Shown here piece by piece: positions 1 to 9,443 of a stretch of DNA of 64,000 nt. Below the pieces are notes generated by a model. That model saw only the letters and a program-made list of their open reading frames with translations. It was not told the origin of the DNA and did not search any database. This stretch comes from Gemmatimonas groenlandica (lineage in GTDB: Bacteria > Gemmatimonadota > Gemmatimonadetes > Gemmatimonadales > Gemmatimonadaceae), in contig NZ_CP053085.1 in assembly GCF_013004105.1 (NCBI RefSeq), positions 3,906,001 to 3,970,000 on the forward strand. Reading direction: 5' to 3'. A program made the position numbers and the translations under genes. Numbering within the stretch: position 1 is the stretch's first letter; each line of letters begins with the position of its first letter.

Positions 1-1
1 G

Positions 2-268
2 GCCGGAAATATCGTGAAGTCGCCCGACGAGGACGCCTACGGGTTTCTCCTCCAGACGGTCACCGAAGGGATCGAGAAAGGCGTCTATCGCCCCGAGCTG
101 AGCGATGCCCCCGAGCTGGCCCAGATGTTCTGGGGTGGCATCCACGGCATCATTTCTCTCTGGTTTACCCACTGCAACGAACCCCACATCGTGTTCCGCG
201 ACCCCCGCGAAACGGTCCGCACCATGTGTGACGCGATGATCCGCGGAAGCCTCCGAAACTCTGCCTGA
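2..268 (+). CDS. TetR/AcrR-family regulator, C-terminal part (5-prime end outside window)
   Basis: The frame is already open at base 2 and ends at TGA 266-268, so only about 88 C-terminal residues are visible. They are predicted helical and contain an FWGGIHGIISLW stretch typical of the ligand-binding C-terminal domain (WHG-type) of TetR/AcrR repressors. The DNA-binding helix-turn-helix lies off the window, so the family call rests on this domain only. It sits directly upstream of a TolC / adaptor / RND efflux operon on the same strand, which is the usual place for a local efflux repressor. That regulatory role is inference. A hairpin with a T-rich tail follows the stop. Confidence 0.7.
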   Translation, partial: AGNIVKSPDEDAYGFLLQTVTEGIEKGVYRPELSDAPELAQMFWGGIHGIISLWFTHCNEPHIVFRDPRETVRTMCDAMIRGSLRNSA

Positions 269-298
269 CGGAATTCCATCCGGTTCTTAGCTCCACCC

Positions 299-319
299 GA
301 CGCCTCGGCGTCTTCTTTT
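299..319 (+). terminator. Intrinsic terminator after the TetR-like gene
   Basis: GACGC-CTCG-GCGTC stem-loop (tetraloop CTCG) followed by TTCTTTT. It separates the regulator from the efflux operon. Confidence 0.6.
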
Positions 320-354
320 GGCCCATCGACTTAACACTGTTCTATTAACGATCT

Positions 355-1746
355 ATGTTCTACACACTACCGATGTTCAGAATGCGTCACTGGCTGCTTC
401 TACGCCTCACTGCCGCGCTTACGGTCGGTGGCGCCGCTTCGGCCAAAGCGCAGAGTCCGCCCACCGCCCGCCAACTGCTCGACCGCTATGTGGCCGAGGC
501 GCTCGCCGCCAACCTCGCCCTCGCGCAGCAGTCGGCCGCGCTCACCCGCGCCAACGCCGGCGTGCGCGAGGCCAACGGGCGATTCCTCCCCTCCGTCGGC
601 CTGAACGCGCGCTACTCCGAATTCAGCGGCGTCATCAACATCGGCGACTTCATCAATCCGGCGTACCGCGCGCTCAACCAGCTCGTCGGCGAGTCACGCT
701 TTCCGACCAACGTGAACGCTTCGCTCCCGCTGCGGCAAGAAACCAAGTTCGAGCTCACGCAGCCGCTCTTCAACGACGCCCTGTTCGGTGCGCGTGCCGC
801 CGCGCGGGCCCAACGCGACCTGGCCGGCGCCACCCGCAAGGGCGCCATGCGACAGCTCGCCGCCGACATTCAGCAGGCTTGGCTCGGCTACGCCAGCACC
901 GTGCGCGCCGTCGAGACACTCGAGTCTACGCTGCCGGTGCTCGACGAGAACGTACGGGTGAGCGAGCGCCTAATCGGTGCCGGACAAGCCACTCCCGACG
1001 TGCTGCTCCGTGCGCGGGCTGAGCGAAGCGAGCTGCTCCAGCAAATCGAGGAAGCGCGACGGCAGAGCAACGCCGCCCGGCGAGGCTTCAATGTGCTTCG
1101 CAATCGTGACGATGACGCGGCCATCTCGCTCGTGGACGACAGCACACTGCTTGCCGTCGACACGCTGTCGCGAAGCGCGCTGCTGGCCCATGCCCTCACG
1201 CATCGCGAAGAACTCGCGCAGGCCGGCACTGGTATCTCGTTGGCCCGCGCGCAGCAGCGCATTGCTACGGCGGCCTACCTGCCAAGCCTGGCACTGGCCG
1301 CCAGCTACGGCGTGCAGGGTGATCGCTATCGCTTCAATACTCGCAGCGACGTGAGCCTCGCCTCGGTGGTGCTGTCGTGGAACGCCTTCAACGGTGGACA
1401 GGACGCCGCCCGCCGCGAACAAGCCAGCGCGACGCGAACGGAAGCGGAATACCGCCAGCGTGAAGTCGAGCGCGCCATTGGCCTGCAGGTGTTGAACGCG
1501 TACGACGCCGTGCAGTCGGCGCGCAGCACGCTTGTTACCGCCGATGACCGCGTAGCCAGTGCCGAGCGCGCTTTCGCGTTGGTGCAGCGCCGCTTCGCCG
1601 AGGGACTCGCCACGCCAGTGGAGTTCCTGAGCGCACGCACAGCGTTCACGTCGGCGGCGATCAACCAGGTGATCACGCGCTTCACCTTCGCCACCCGTGT
1701 GGTGGAACTCGAACGCGCTGCTGCCTTGCGCGCGCTCCCCAACTGA
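355..1746 (+). CDS. TolC-family outer membrane efflux protein
   Basis: A 463-residue outer-membrane channel protein, the usual length for TolC/OprM-type factors. A signal peptide is visible: basic start, hydrophobic LLLRLTAALTVGGAA, and cleavage near AKAQS. The body is long amphipathic helices rich in Ala, Gln and Arg (for example LAQQSAALTRANAGVREA and the mirrored second-half EQASATRTEAEYRQREVE), matching the two tandem OEP repeats. ATG 355 and ATG 373 are both possible starts; neither has a clear ribosome site. It is first in an operon with the lipoprotein adaptor and RND pump, and should form the outer-membrane exit duct of that pump. The exported substrate cannot be told from sequence. 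Confidence 0.93.
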   Translation: MFYTLPMFRMRHWLLLRLTAALTVGGAASAKAQSPPTARQLLDRYVAEALAANLALAQQSAALTRANAGVREANGRFLPSVGLNARYSEFSGVINIGDFINPAYRALNQLVGESRFPTNVNASLPLRQETKFELTQPLFNDALFGARAAARAQRDLAGATRKGAMRQLAADIQQAWLGYASTVRAVETLESTLPVLDENVRVSERLIGAGQATPDVLLRARAERSELLQQIEEARRQSNAARRGFNVLRNRDDDAAISLVDDSTLLAVDTLSRSALLAHALTHREELAQAGTGISLARAQQRIATAAYLPSLALAASYGVQGDRYRFNTRSDVSLASVVLSWNAFNGGQDAARREQASATRTEAEYRQREVERAIGLQVLNAYDAVQSARSTLVTADDRVASAERAFALVQRRFAEGLATPVEFLSARTAFTSAAINQVITRFTFATRVVELERAAALRALPN

Positions 1747-1773
1747 ATCGCTGCGCCGAGCCGAGGACCACGC

Positions 1774-2982
1774 ATGCCTAACCCCTCCACCCCCACGATC
1801 ATGACAAAAGCCATCAACAACCCGCGCACCACGCACATGCTTCGCCCCACCATGCTACTGTCGGCGGCCATGGTGCCACTGTTGGCGGCCTGCGATAGCG
1901 CTCCGGCAGCAGAGCAGGACGCCGCCGCTCGTGCACCGGCGGTGTCGGTGAGCGTCGCCACCGTCACGAGCGCTACACCCGCCAACGCGGTAAGCGCCAC
2001 GGGCACCTTCGGCTCGCGCGATGAAATTCCGCTGGCGTTCAAGATCGGCGGAGTGGTATCGCGCGTCCTGATCGATGAGGGAGCGACGGTGCAACGCGGC
2101 CAGTTGCTGGCGTCGCTCGACCTGCGTGAGATCAATGCGGCCGTGGACAAAGCGCAGGTGGGTTTCGACAAGGCCCAGCGTGATCAGGCCCGGGTGCAGC
2201 GGCTGGCGGCTGACAGTGTGGCAACGCTCGCGCAGCTGCAAGACGCCACGTCGGCGCTCGAGGCCGCGCGGTCGGATCTGGTCTCGGCCAAGGTGAATCG
2301 CGAGTACGCCACCATCGTGGCGCCGGAAGGAGGCATCGTACTGCGGAGCCTCGTCACGGCCGGCTCGAACGTGTCGGCGGGCACCCCAATCCTCCAGCTC
2401 GGCGGCTCGCGTCGCGGTCGCGTGCTGCGCGTGGGGCTACCCGATCGCGATGCGCTGCGTGTGCAACTGGGAGACGCCGCCACGGTGCACTTCGATGCCT
2501 TGCCATCGCGCACCTTCACCGGCCGCGTGCAGCTGGTGGGTCGCTCGGCTGACCCACGCACGGGCACCTATGCCGTCGAGATCACGGTGAACGGTGCCGA
2601 CGCGCTGCCCAGTGGACTCGTGGGCGCGGTTTCGATCGCCGCTCGAGCGTCTACAGACGCTGCCACGCGAGGCGCCTCGATATCGGTGGACGCGTTGCTC
2701 GAAGCGGATCGCGATGCGGCCACCGTGTACACCGTAGCGGCTGCGCGTGAGGCGCCAGGCGAGTTGATTGCGCAGCCGCAGCGCGTGCGCGTGATGGGCG
2801 TACGCGGCGACCGCGCCACGATCGAAGGGCTCGCGCCCGACACCCGTATCGTGACGCGCGGCGCGCCGTATGTCACGCCCGGAGCGCGCGTGCGCATCGT
2901 CACGGCTGATACGCTCAACGCGGCCTTAAAGGCCACAGCGTCACCGGCCACGCCGGTGAAGCGCACGGCGGTGCTGCCATGA
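1774..2982 (+). CDS. RND efflux periplasmic adaptor (membrane fusion protein), lipoprotein
   Basis: A 402-residue adaptor linking the inner-membrane RND pump to the TolC duct. The N-terminus carries a lipoprotein signal ending in the lipobox LLAAC, so it is probably anchored by lipid at that Cys. Next come a barrel-sandwich/biotinyl-like half (IGGVVSRVLIDEGATVQRGQ), a coiled-coil hairpin around residues 110-175 (FDKAQRDQARVQRL), the second lipoyl half (IVAPEGGIVLRSLVTAGS) and beta-barrel domains. GAGGA lies about 7 bp before ATG 1774, favouring that start; in-frame ATGs at 1801 and 1837 would give a shorter signal region. The stop overlaps the pump start (ATGA), indicating coupled translation. 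Confidence 0.93.
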   Translation: MPNPSTPTIMTKAINNPRTTHMLRPTMLLSAAMVPLLAACDSAPAAEQDAAARAPAVSVSVATVTSATPANAVSATGTFGSRDEIPLAFKIGGVVSRVLIDEGATVQRGQLLASLDLREINAAVDKAQVGFDKAQRDQARVQRLAADSVATLAQLQDATSALEAARSDLVSAKVNREYATIVAPEGGIVLRSLVTAGSNVSAGTPILQLGGSRRGRVLRVGLPDRDALRVQLGDAATVHFDALPSRTFTGRVQLVGRSADPRTGTYAVEITVNGADALPSGLVGAVSIAARASTDAATRGASISVDALLEADRDAATVYTVAAAREAPGELIAQPQRVRVMGVRGDRATIEGLAPDTRIVTRGAPYVTPGARVRIVTADTLNAALKATASPATPVKRTAVLP

Positions 2983-5900
2983 ACTTCCTGGGCAAGCTGG
3001 CCGAGTTCTCGGTGAAGCGGTGGCAGTTCACGGTGCTGCTGTTCCTCATGTTCGGCGCACTTGGCGTGACGAGCTGGATGGCGATTCCACGCGCCGAGGA
3101 TCCCGATTTCCCGGTGCCGATCTTCACCACGGTGGCCGTGTATCCGGGCGCCTCACCGGAAGACATGGAGCAGTTGGTCACCGAGCCAATCGAGAAGAAG
3201 CTCAAGTCACTCACCGAGGTGAAGAAGCTGGAGTCGACCAGCAGCGACGGGCTGTCGGTAATCAAGATCGAGTTCGAGGCGGAGTCGGACGCCGAGCGCA
3301 AGTACGACCAAGTCATCCGTGAGGTGAACGCGCTGCGCGCCGAACTGCCATCGGCATTGCAGCGGCTCGAGGTGCTGCGCAATGAGAACTCTGACCTTAC
3401 GGTGTTTCAGGTGGCGCTGGTGGCGCCGCAGGCACCGTATGCGCAGGTGGACGACATGGCCAAGCGTTTCGAAGACGCGCTCGAGCGCGTGCCTGGTGTG
3501 AAGAAGGCCGAGCGATGGGCGGCGCCCCCGCGCGAAATGCAGGTCACGCTCGATTTGGGGCGCATGGCGCGACTGGGCCTCACGCCGGCGCAGGTACTGA
3601 ACGCCCTCGGCAGCGACAACGCCCAGATCCCCGGCGGATCGGTGGATGTCGGCACGCGTCGCTACAACATTGCCACGACCGGTCGCTACAAGAACGCCGA
3701 GGATGTGCAACGCACGGTGATCGCGGGCGCCAACGGCGCCATCGTGCGCGTGCAGGATGTCGCCACGGTGCAGTGGGGCGATGGCGACGCGGTGCACATG
3801 GGTCGATGGAATGGTCAGCGCGCGATGTGGGTGACGGTGGCGGTGCAGAAGGGCAAGAACGTGTCGGCGGTCAAGACCGACGTGTGGGAAGCGCTCGATG
3901 CCCTCGAGAAGGGCTTGCCGACGGGCATCACACTGGCGCGCGGCTTCGATCAGTCGCAGAACGTGGATACGCGCCTTGCACGGCTGGGTGAAGACTTTGC
4001 CATTGCCCTCCTGCTGGTGCTGATCACGCTGTTGCCGTTGGGCACGCGGGCGTCGGTGATCGTGATGATCTCGATTCCGTTGTCACTGGCCATGGCGGTG
4101 ATGTTGCTGTACGCCACGGGCTACAGCATCAATCAGCTCTCCATCGTGGGCTTCGTGATTGCGCTAGGGTTGTTGGTGGACGACTCGATCGTGGTGGTCG
4201 AGAACATCTCGCGATTTCTGCGCAACGGATACACGCGCACCGAGGCGGCGATTGAAGGTACCAAGCAAATCGGCGTGGCCGTGTTGGGTGCGACGGGCAC
4301 ACTGATCTTCGCCTTCCTGCCGCTGTTGTTCCTGCCCGGTTTGGCGGGAAAGTACATCCGGTCGCTGCCGATCGCGGTGGTGTTCGCCGTGGTGTCGTCG
4401 CTGTTCGTCTCGCTCACGATCATTCCGTGGCTAGCCAGCCGACTCATGCCGCGCACCGAGCACGCCGAGGGCAATCGGGTGCTGCAGTGGCTCGATCGCG
4501 GCATTCATCGCACCTACGCGCCGCTGCTGCATCGTGCGCTGGCGGCGCCGCGCACGACGCTCGTGCTCGCCCTGCTGCTGGTGGTGGGATCGGTGGCGAT
4601 GGTACCGGCGGTGGGCTTCTCGCTGTTCCCGAAGGCGGGCACGCCACAGTATCACGTGGACATCGAAACGCCTGAAGGCACGTCGCTCGCGGAAACCGAT
4701 CGCGCGGCGCGCTATGCCGAAGCGGTGATCCGGCAGCATCCTGCTACGCGAGGGGTGTTCGCGAACGTAGGCAAGGACAATCCGGCGGTGTACTACAATG
4801 TGTTCCAGCGGGCCGAGGCGCCGAATCGTGGGCAGCTGATCGTGCTGTTGAAGGAGTATGACAATGGGCGCACGCCACTGGCGCTCGACTCGTTGCGGCA
4901 GCGGTTGGCGTTGTATCCGGGCGCGCGCATTGAACTGAAGGAGTTCGAGAACGGACCGCCCATCGACGCGCCGATCGCGATGCGCATTGAGGGCACCAGC
5001 CTCGATACGTTGCAGCGGATCGCCGCGCAGTACGATGCCGTGTTCAAGCGCACTGAGGGCACGCAGTACGTGAACAACCCCGTACGGCTGCGGCGCTCGG
5101 ATCTCACGCTGGTGGTCGACAAGCAGAAGGCGGGCTTGCTGGGCATTCCGAGCGTGGAAGTGGAGCGCACGCTCCGGTTAGGGATCGCGGGGCTGGAGGC
5201 AGGGGAGATCCGGGGCGCCAACGGCGACGAGTATCCGCTCATGGTGCGTATCGCGCACAACGGCCGTCCGGCGCCCGAGGCACTCGATCGCATTCAGGTC
5301 GCGAGCGTGACGGGGGCGATGATACCGCTCTCGCAGATCGCGACCATGCGCTTCAGCGCGTCGCCGACCACGATCGATCATGTGAATCGCCAGCGCTCGG
5401 TCACGATCACGAGCTACGTGCGCTCTGGGTACAACACCGACGCCGTCACCAAGCAGGTGATGGCCGCGCTCGATTCCATCGCGCTGCCGGTGGGATACGT
5501 GATGCATCCGGCCGGTGAGATCGAGAGTCGCGAGGAAAGCTTCGGCGGCATCGGCGGCGCGATCATCGTGGCGGTGTTCGCCATTCTCGCTATTCTGGTG
5601 CTCGAGTTCCGCGACTTCCGCACCACGCTGGTGGTGGCATCGGTGATTCCCCTGGGCTTGGTGGGCGGTATCGTGGCGCTGCTGTTGAGCGGCTATACAC
5701 TGTCGTTCACGGCGATGATCGGCTTCGTGGCGCTGGTGGGCATCGAGATCAAGACCAGCATTCTGCTGGTGGACTTTACCGACCAACTTCGGCGACAAGG
5801 GGTGAGTCTCGATGATGCCATTCAGCAGGCTGGCGAGATCCGCTTCTTGCCGATCGTGCTCACCACGATGACGGCGATCGGCGGGCTCCTGCCGCTCGCG

Positions 5901-6083
5901 TTTCAGGGATCGGGTCTCTATTCGCCGCTGGCGTGGGTGATCATCGGCGGACTGGTGTCGAGCACGCTTATTGCGCGATTGGTAACGCCGGTGTTGTACA
6001 AGCTGCTGGCACCGGCGCTGGAGGAGCGTGAGGAGGCGGAGCTGGTGCGTGGTTCAGTGCATCTGGTGCCGTCTCCCGTCTAG
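2979..6083 (+). CDS. RND-family efflux pump, inner-membrane permease
   Basis: A 1034-residue proton-driven pump, typical of AcrB-like permeases. It has a TM1 segment (res about 15-35), a large periplasmic loop, a TM2-6 block from about residue 340, a second periplasmic loop, and a final TM7-12 block. The proton-relay acidic pair in TM4 is present as GLLVDDSIVVVENI, with D401-D402. The A-motif-like ending of the TM blocks and the PRAEDPDFPVP start region are also typical. It overlaps the adaptor gene by 4 bp and completes a three-gene tripartite system with the upstream TolC gene. Substrate range is unknown; the HAE-type sequence suggests hydrophobic or amphiphilic compounds rather than metal ions. 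Confidence 0.95.
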   Translation: MNFLGKLAEFSVKRWQFTVLLFLMFGALGVTSWMAIPRAEDPDFPVPIFTTVAVYPGASPEDMEQLVTEPIEKKLKSLTEVKKLESTSSDGLSVIKIEFEAESDAERKYDQVIREVNALRAELPSALQRLEVLRNENSDLTVFQVALVAPQAPYAQVDDMAKRFEDALERVPGVKKAERWAAPPREMQVTLDLGRMARLGLTPAQVLNALGSDNAQIPGGSVDVGTRRYNIATTGRYKNAEDVQRTVIAGANGAIVRVQDVATVQWGDGDAVHMGRWNGQRAMWVTVAVQKGKNVSAVKTDVWEALDALEKGLPTGITLARGFDQSQNVDTRLARLGEDFAIALLLVLITLLPLGTRASVIVMISIPLSLAMAVMLLYATGYSINQLSIVGFVIALGLLVDDSIVVVENISRFLRNGYTRTEAAIEGTKQIGVAVLGATGTLIFAFLPLLFLPGLAGKYIRSLPIAVVFAVVSSLFVSLTIIPWLASRLMPRTEHAEGNRVLQWLDRGIHRTYAPLLHRALAAPRTTLVLALLLVVGSVAMVPAVGFSLFPKAGTPQYHVDIETPEGTSLAETDRAARYAEAVIRQHPATRGVFANVGKDNPAVYYNVFQRAEAPNRGQLIVLLKEYDNGRTPLALDSLRQRLALYPGARIELKEFENGPPIDAPIAMRIEGTSLDTLQRIAAQYDAVFKRTEGTQYVNNPVRLRRSDLTLVVDKQKAGLLGIPSVEVERTLRLGIAGLEAGEIRGANGDEYPLMVRIAHNGRPAPEALDRIQVASVTGAMIPLSQIATMRFSASPTTIDHVNRQRSVTITSYVRSGYNTDAVTKQVMAALDSIALPVGYVMHPAGEIESREESFGGIGGAIIVAVFAILAILVLEFRDFRTTLVVASVIPLGLVGGIVALLLSGYTLSFTAMIGFVALVGIEIKTSILLVDFTDQLRRQGVSLDDAIQQAGEIRFLPIVLTTMTAIGGLLPLAFQGSGLYSPLAWVIIGGLVSSTLIARLVTPVLYKLLAPALEEREEAELVRGSVHLVPSPV

Positions 6084-6145
6084 AGAGACGCTGCCAGCGA
6101 CGGTCGTTCACTGACCACGAGACCTCGCCACCGGTCGGGTTCGCC

Positions 6146-6169
6146 TGCCGCGACATCGCGGTCGCGGCA
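6146..6169. repeat. Inverted repeat between efflux operon and sensor kinase
   Basis: Perfect 8-bp stem TGCCGCGA / TCGCGGCA around an 8-nt loop. No T-run follows, so its function is unclear. Confidence 0.35.
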
Positions 6170-6202
6170 AGCGCGGACGTCTTGCCCATCCCATATTCAG
6201 AC

Positions 6203-6228
6203 GGTGGCCCTCCGCCACCATCGCTTTT
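6203..6228 (+). terminator. Possible terminator of the efflux operon
   Basis: GGTGGC-CCTCC-GCCACC stem-loop followed, five bases later, by TTTT. It lies 120 bp after the RND stop and 28 bp before the likely ATG of the histidine kinase. Confidence 0.45.
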
Positions 6229-6246
6229 CCCAACCGATCAGGATGT

Positions 6247-8988
6247 TTGCCGCCGATGGCCGCAGAGAGACTCGAGGTATCGGCGTCAGTCCCGATCGTG
6301 GATCGCCACCAGGCAGTGCTGAACGCCATGGACGAGGGGTTCTGTATCGTCGAGCTGCTGTACGACGATACGGGGCGCGCGGTCGATCATCGGATCCTCG
6401 AAGCGAATGCGGCTTTCGAACGACACACCGGTGTGCGCAATCCCGTGGGCAAGTGCGCGAGTGAACTGGTTCCTGGTGGCGAGCAGTGGTTCAATGATCT
6501 GTATGGACGTGTCGCGGCGACGGGTGTGCAGGAGCGAACGGAGACCGGATCGGAGGCAATGGGTCGCTGGTTTCAAATCAGCGTGACGCGCGTCGGGCTC
6601 GCGGCGAATCACACGGTCGCAGTTGTCTTCATGGATATCAGCGAGCGGAAGCAGGCCGATTTTGCGCTGCAGCGTCGCAGCGCGCAGTTCGAGACCTTGT
6701 TGAATGAGGCCCCGCTCGGCGTATTCCTCATCGACGCCGATTTTCGGGTGCGCGCCATGAACCCCGCAGCGCAGTCGACGTTCGAGGGGATTGCGAGTGT
6801 CATCGGTCGCGATTTCGACGAGGTCATGCACATTGTCTGGCCGCCCGAACGTGCGGACGGCTTCGTGAAGATCTTTCGGCACACACTGGAAACCGGCGAG
6901 CCGTTCGCGACACCCCACGAAACGGAAATGCGCGCCGACCGCAGGGTGACCGAATACTACGCGTGGCAGATCAACCGCATCTCGCTGCCCGAGGGCGGCT
7001 TCGGCGTGGTGTGCTATTTCAGCGACACCTCGGCGAGCGTGTTCGCGCAACGGCGCCTCGCCGATTCCGAGGCGCAGTATCGACAGCTCTTCCAGTCCGC
7101 GCCGATCGCCATGTTCGCCTGCGACGCGTCGGGCGTATTGCTGTCGTACAATGCACTGGCGGTCGAGGTCTGGGGTCGGCAACCGGAGCACGGTCAGGAC
7201 AGGTATGACGGCGCCATCCGGCTTTGGCGGCCGGATGGAACCGCGTTGCTCGACGCGAACAATCCGATGGTCGCGGTCCTCAGCGGCGACGCGCCGGTGC
7301 GCAACCTGCATGTGCTTATCGAGCGGCCCGATGGCTCGCGGCTCCCGGTGTCGCTCAGTATCGCGGCGCAGTCGAACGCGAACGGTGAGACAACGGGTGC
7401 GATCGGTTCGTTCATCGACATCAGCGATCGCATTCGAGCCGACGAAGCGCGCGCGGAGTCGCAGCGCCAACTCGAATTCGTGATGGACTCGATGCCGCAG
7501 AAGATCTTCACGGCATCACCGGAGGGAGAGATCGGGTATCTCAACCCGCAATGGATGGAGTACACGGGATTGCCGGCCGCCGATATACGAGACTGGAGCG
7601 GCTCCGCACTGATTCACCCCGACGACTTGTCGATGACGATAAGCATCTGGCAACGGGATCTCCCGAATGGCACGCCCATTCACATCGAGCATCGCTTCCG
7701 GTGCGCTGACGGAACCTATCGTTGGCATATCAGCCGGGCGATCCCGATGCGTGACACCAGCGGGGAGCTGATCATGTGGGTCGGCTCCAGCACAGATATG
7801 CATGCGCTGCGCGAAGCCGCGATCGACTCGCAGCGTGCCGGCGGTGTATTAGCCGAAGCGGACCGCCATAAGAACGAGTTTCTGGCGACCCTTGCCCACG
7901 AGCTGCGCAATCCACTCGCGCCGATTCGCAACGCGCTCGATATACTGACGCAGGGTGAGCCCACTCCTGGTGTCGTACAGTTCGCATCGGGCATCATCGA
8001 ACGGCAAACGACACAGATGATCCGTCTGGTTGATGAGCTACTCGACGTGAGTCGCATCAGCCGTGGCACCATCGCCTTGAAGCGTGCCACCGTGGATCTG
8101 ACCATGGTGATTGAACAGGCGATCGAAACGGCGCGTCCAGCCATCGAACGCGCGGGGCATGAGATACAGGTCTCGTTTGCCGTGGAGCCGTTGTACATCG
8201 ATGCCGATGCGACTCGGCTCATTCAGGTTTTCGGGAATCTGCTCGATAACGCGGGCAAGTTTACGCCGTCTGGTGGACGCATCGTGATCACGACGCAGCG
8301 ACAGGGCGATGAGGCGGTGATTCAGGTGCACGACAACGGCGTTGGCATCCCGACGTCGATGCTCGGCGCCGTCTTCGAACTGTTTCGTCAGGTGGACCAC
8401 ACCCTCGAGCGCGCCCGCGGCGGACTCGGGATCGGCCTCAACTTGGTACAACGACTCGTTGAGCTGCATGGCGGGTCGGTCGATGCCATGAGCGAGGGAC
8501 CGGGAACGGGGAGCACGTTCACCGTGCGGCTGCCGATCATGGTCGACGCGTTCACACCGACGCCCATCCGAGAGGTTGCATCCGAACAGCTGGATCGCGC
8601 CGCGGGCCGGCGGGTGCTGGTGGTGGATGACAATCATGACTCCGCCAATTCGTTGGCCCTCGCGTTGCAGCTTCGCGGGAACGAATCGCGAGTGGCGTTC
8701 GACGGCATGGAGGCGATCGAGGTGGCTGAACTGTTCCGCCCTGAGTTGATCGTCCTGGACCTTGAAATGCCGAAGCTCAACGGCTATGACGCAGCACGAC
8801 GTATTCGTGCGGAGCCGTGGGGACGTTCCATCGCGCTGGTCGCCCTGACCGGGTTGGGGCAAGATGACGACCGACGACGATCGCGCGATGCCGGCTTCGT
8901 GGCGCATTTGGTCAAGCCCGTCGACCACGCGGAGCTGGCGCTGCTGCTGGCGCGGCTGCCGCAGGTCGACGCCACCGCATCGGCGTAG
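6247..8988 (+). CDS. Multi-PAS hybrid sensor histidine kinase with C-terminal receiver
   Basis: A 913-residue protein without membrane segments, so a cytoplasmic sensor. Order: four PAS-type domains (about res 15-130, 140-260, 265-385, 390-525), a HisKA dimerisation domain with phospho-acceptor His in TLAHELRNPLAP (res about 551), an HATPase domain with N box GNLLDNAGKF, G1 DNGVGIP and G2 GGLGIGLNL, and a CheY-like receiver starting at RVLVVDDNHDS with phospho-Asp in VLDLEMP (res about 838). TTG 6247 and ATG 6256 are both possible starts; AGGA at 6240-6243 is 12 bp before the ATG. No response regulator gene is adjacent, so the fused receiver probably relays elsewhere. The stimulus is not evident. 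Confidence 0.93.
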   Translation: MPPMAAERLEVSASVPIVDRHQAVLNAMDEGFCIVELLYDDTGRAVDHRILEANAAFERHTGVRNPVGKCASELVPGGEQWFNDLYGRVAATGVQERTETGSEAMGRWFQISVTRVGLAANHTVAVVFMDISERKQADFALQRRSAQFETLLNEAPLGVFLIDADFRVRAMNPAAQSTFEGIASVIGRDFDEVMHIVWPPERADGFVKIFRHTLETGEPFATPHETEMRADRRVTEYYAWQINRISLPEGGFGVVCYFSDTSASVFAQRRLADSEAQYRQLFQSAPIAMFACDASGVLLSYNALAVEVWGRQPEHGQDRYDGAIRLWRPDGTALLDANNPMVAVLSGDAPVRNLHVLIERPDGSRLPVSLSIAAQSNANGETTGAIGSFIDISDRIRADEARAESQRQLEFVMDSMPQKIFTASPEGEIGYLNPQWMEYTGLPAADIRDWSGSALIHPDDLSMTISIWQRDLPNGTPIHIEHRFRCADGTYRWHISRAIPMRDTSGELIMWVGSSTDMHALREAAIDSQRAGGVLAEADRHKNEFLATLAHELRNPLAPIRNALDILTQGEPTPGVVQFASGIIERQTTQMIRLVDELLDVSRISRGTIALKRATVDLTMVIEQAIETARPAIERAGHEIQVSFAVEPLYIDADATRLIQVFGNLLDNAGKFTPSGGRIVITTQRQGDEAVIQVHDNGVGIPTSMLGAVFELFRQVDHTLERARGGLGIGLNLVQRLVELHGGSVDAMSEGPGTGSTFTVRLPIMVDAFTPTPIREVASEQLDRAAGRRVLVVDDNHDSANSLALALQLRGNESRVAFDGMEAIEVAELFRPELIVLDLEMPKLNGYDAARRIRAEPWGRSIALVALTGLGQDDDRRRSRDAGFVAHLVKPVDHAELALLLARLPQVDATASA

Positions 8989-8993
8989 CGCAC

Positions 8994-9165
8994 GCGGAGC
9001 AGATCGGTGTTGTTACGGCGCGATCCGCGGTCTCCGTGATCTGGCTGTTTGCGATCTCTGCGTGACACAATCGGTGGCGTACCGGCACGATCGCAACAGC
9101 TGGAACACGGATCACACCGATTGCACAGAAGCAACACAGATAGGCAAACGGCGCGGGCCGCGCAT
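8994..9165 (+). repeat. Intergenic repeat, isolated copy A
   Basis: Begins with GCGGAGCAGATCGGTG and continues to AACACGGATCACACCGATTG, CAACACAGATAGGCAAACGG and GCGCG. The same succession occurs three more times, in the same direction, at 10.17-10.75 kb. This copy is the only thing seen between the histidine kinase and the degraded fragment that follows. Confidence 0.8.
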
Positions 9166-9206
9166 ACCGCGGGTCGCGCGAGCTGCCGCTGGTCGCCGTA
9201 CGGGCA

Positions 9207-9443
9207 CTTGGGAGACTGAAAATCGAAGGTTGCTGCGGTTGACTCGCGTCGTAGCCGAATCGTGAAGCGTCCAGCGTCGCCCTCGCTGCTTCCGGCGGTC
9301 GTGACCTTGATCCGTATCGGGCGGTCACGCGGCATGCCGCCAAGGAGATAGCGGCCGGTCGCGTCGGCTCGCCGCGCGACTGCCAGTACGCCAGCGACGC
9401 CGGTGCCGGCCCGCTCGTAGCGTAACGTCGATGCTACTGCGGT
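9207..9443 (-). pseudogene. Decayed C-terminal fragment of a carboxypeptidase-regulatory-like domain protein
   Basis: Reading the minus strand from just after an in-frame stop at 9444-9446 gives about 79 residues that look like real protein: TLRYERAGTGVAGVLAVARR, then DATGRYLLGGMPRDRPI, then GRFTIRLRRESTAATFDF. The DATGRYLLGGMP turn resembles the D-x-x-GRY-x-L-x-G-x-P signature of carboxypeptidase regulatory-like domains found in secreted proteins. No start codon, signal peptide or natural stop bounds it; downstream the frame runs into repeat copy A. It is therefore read as a remnant. It could instead be chance coding of antisense sequence, but the motif match makes that less likely. Confidence 0.45.
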
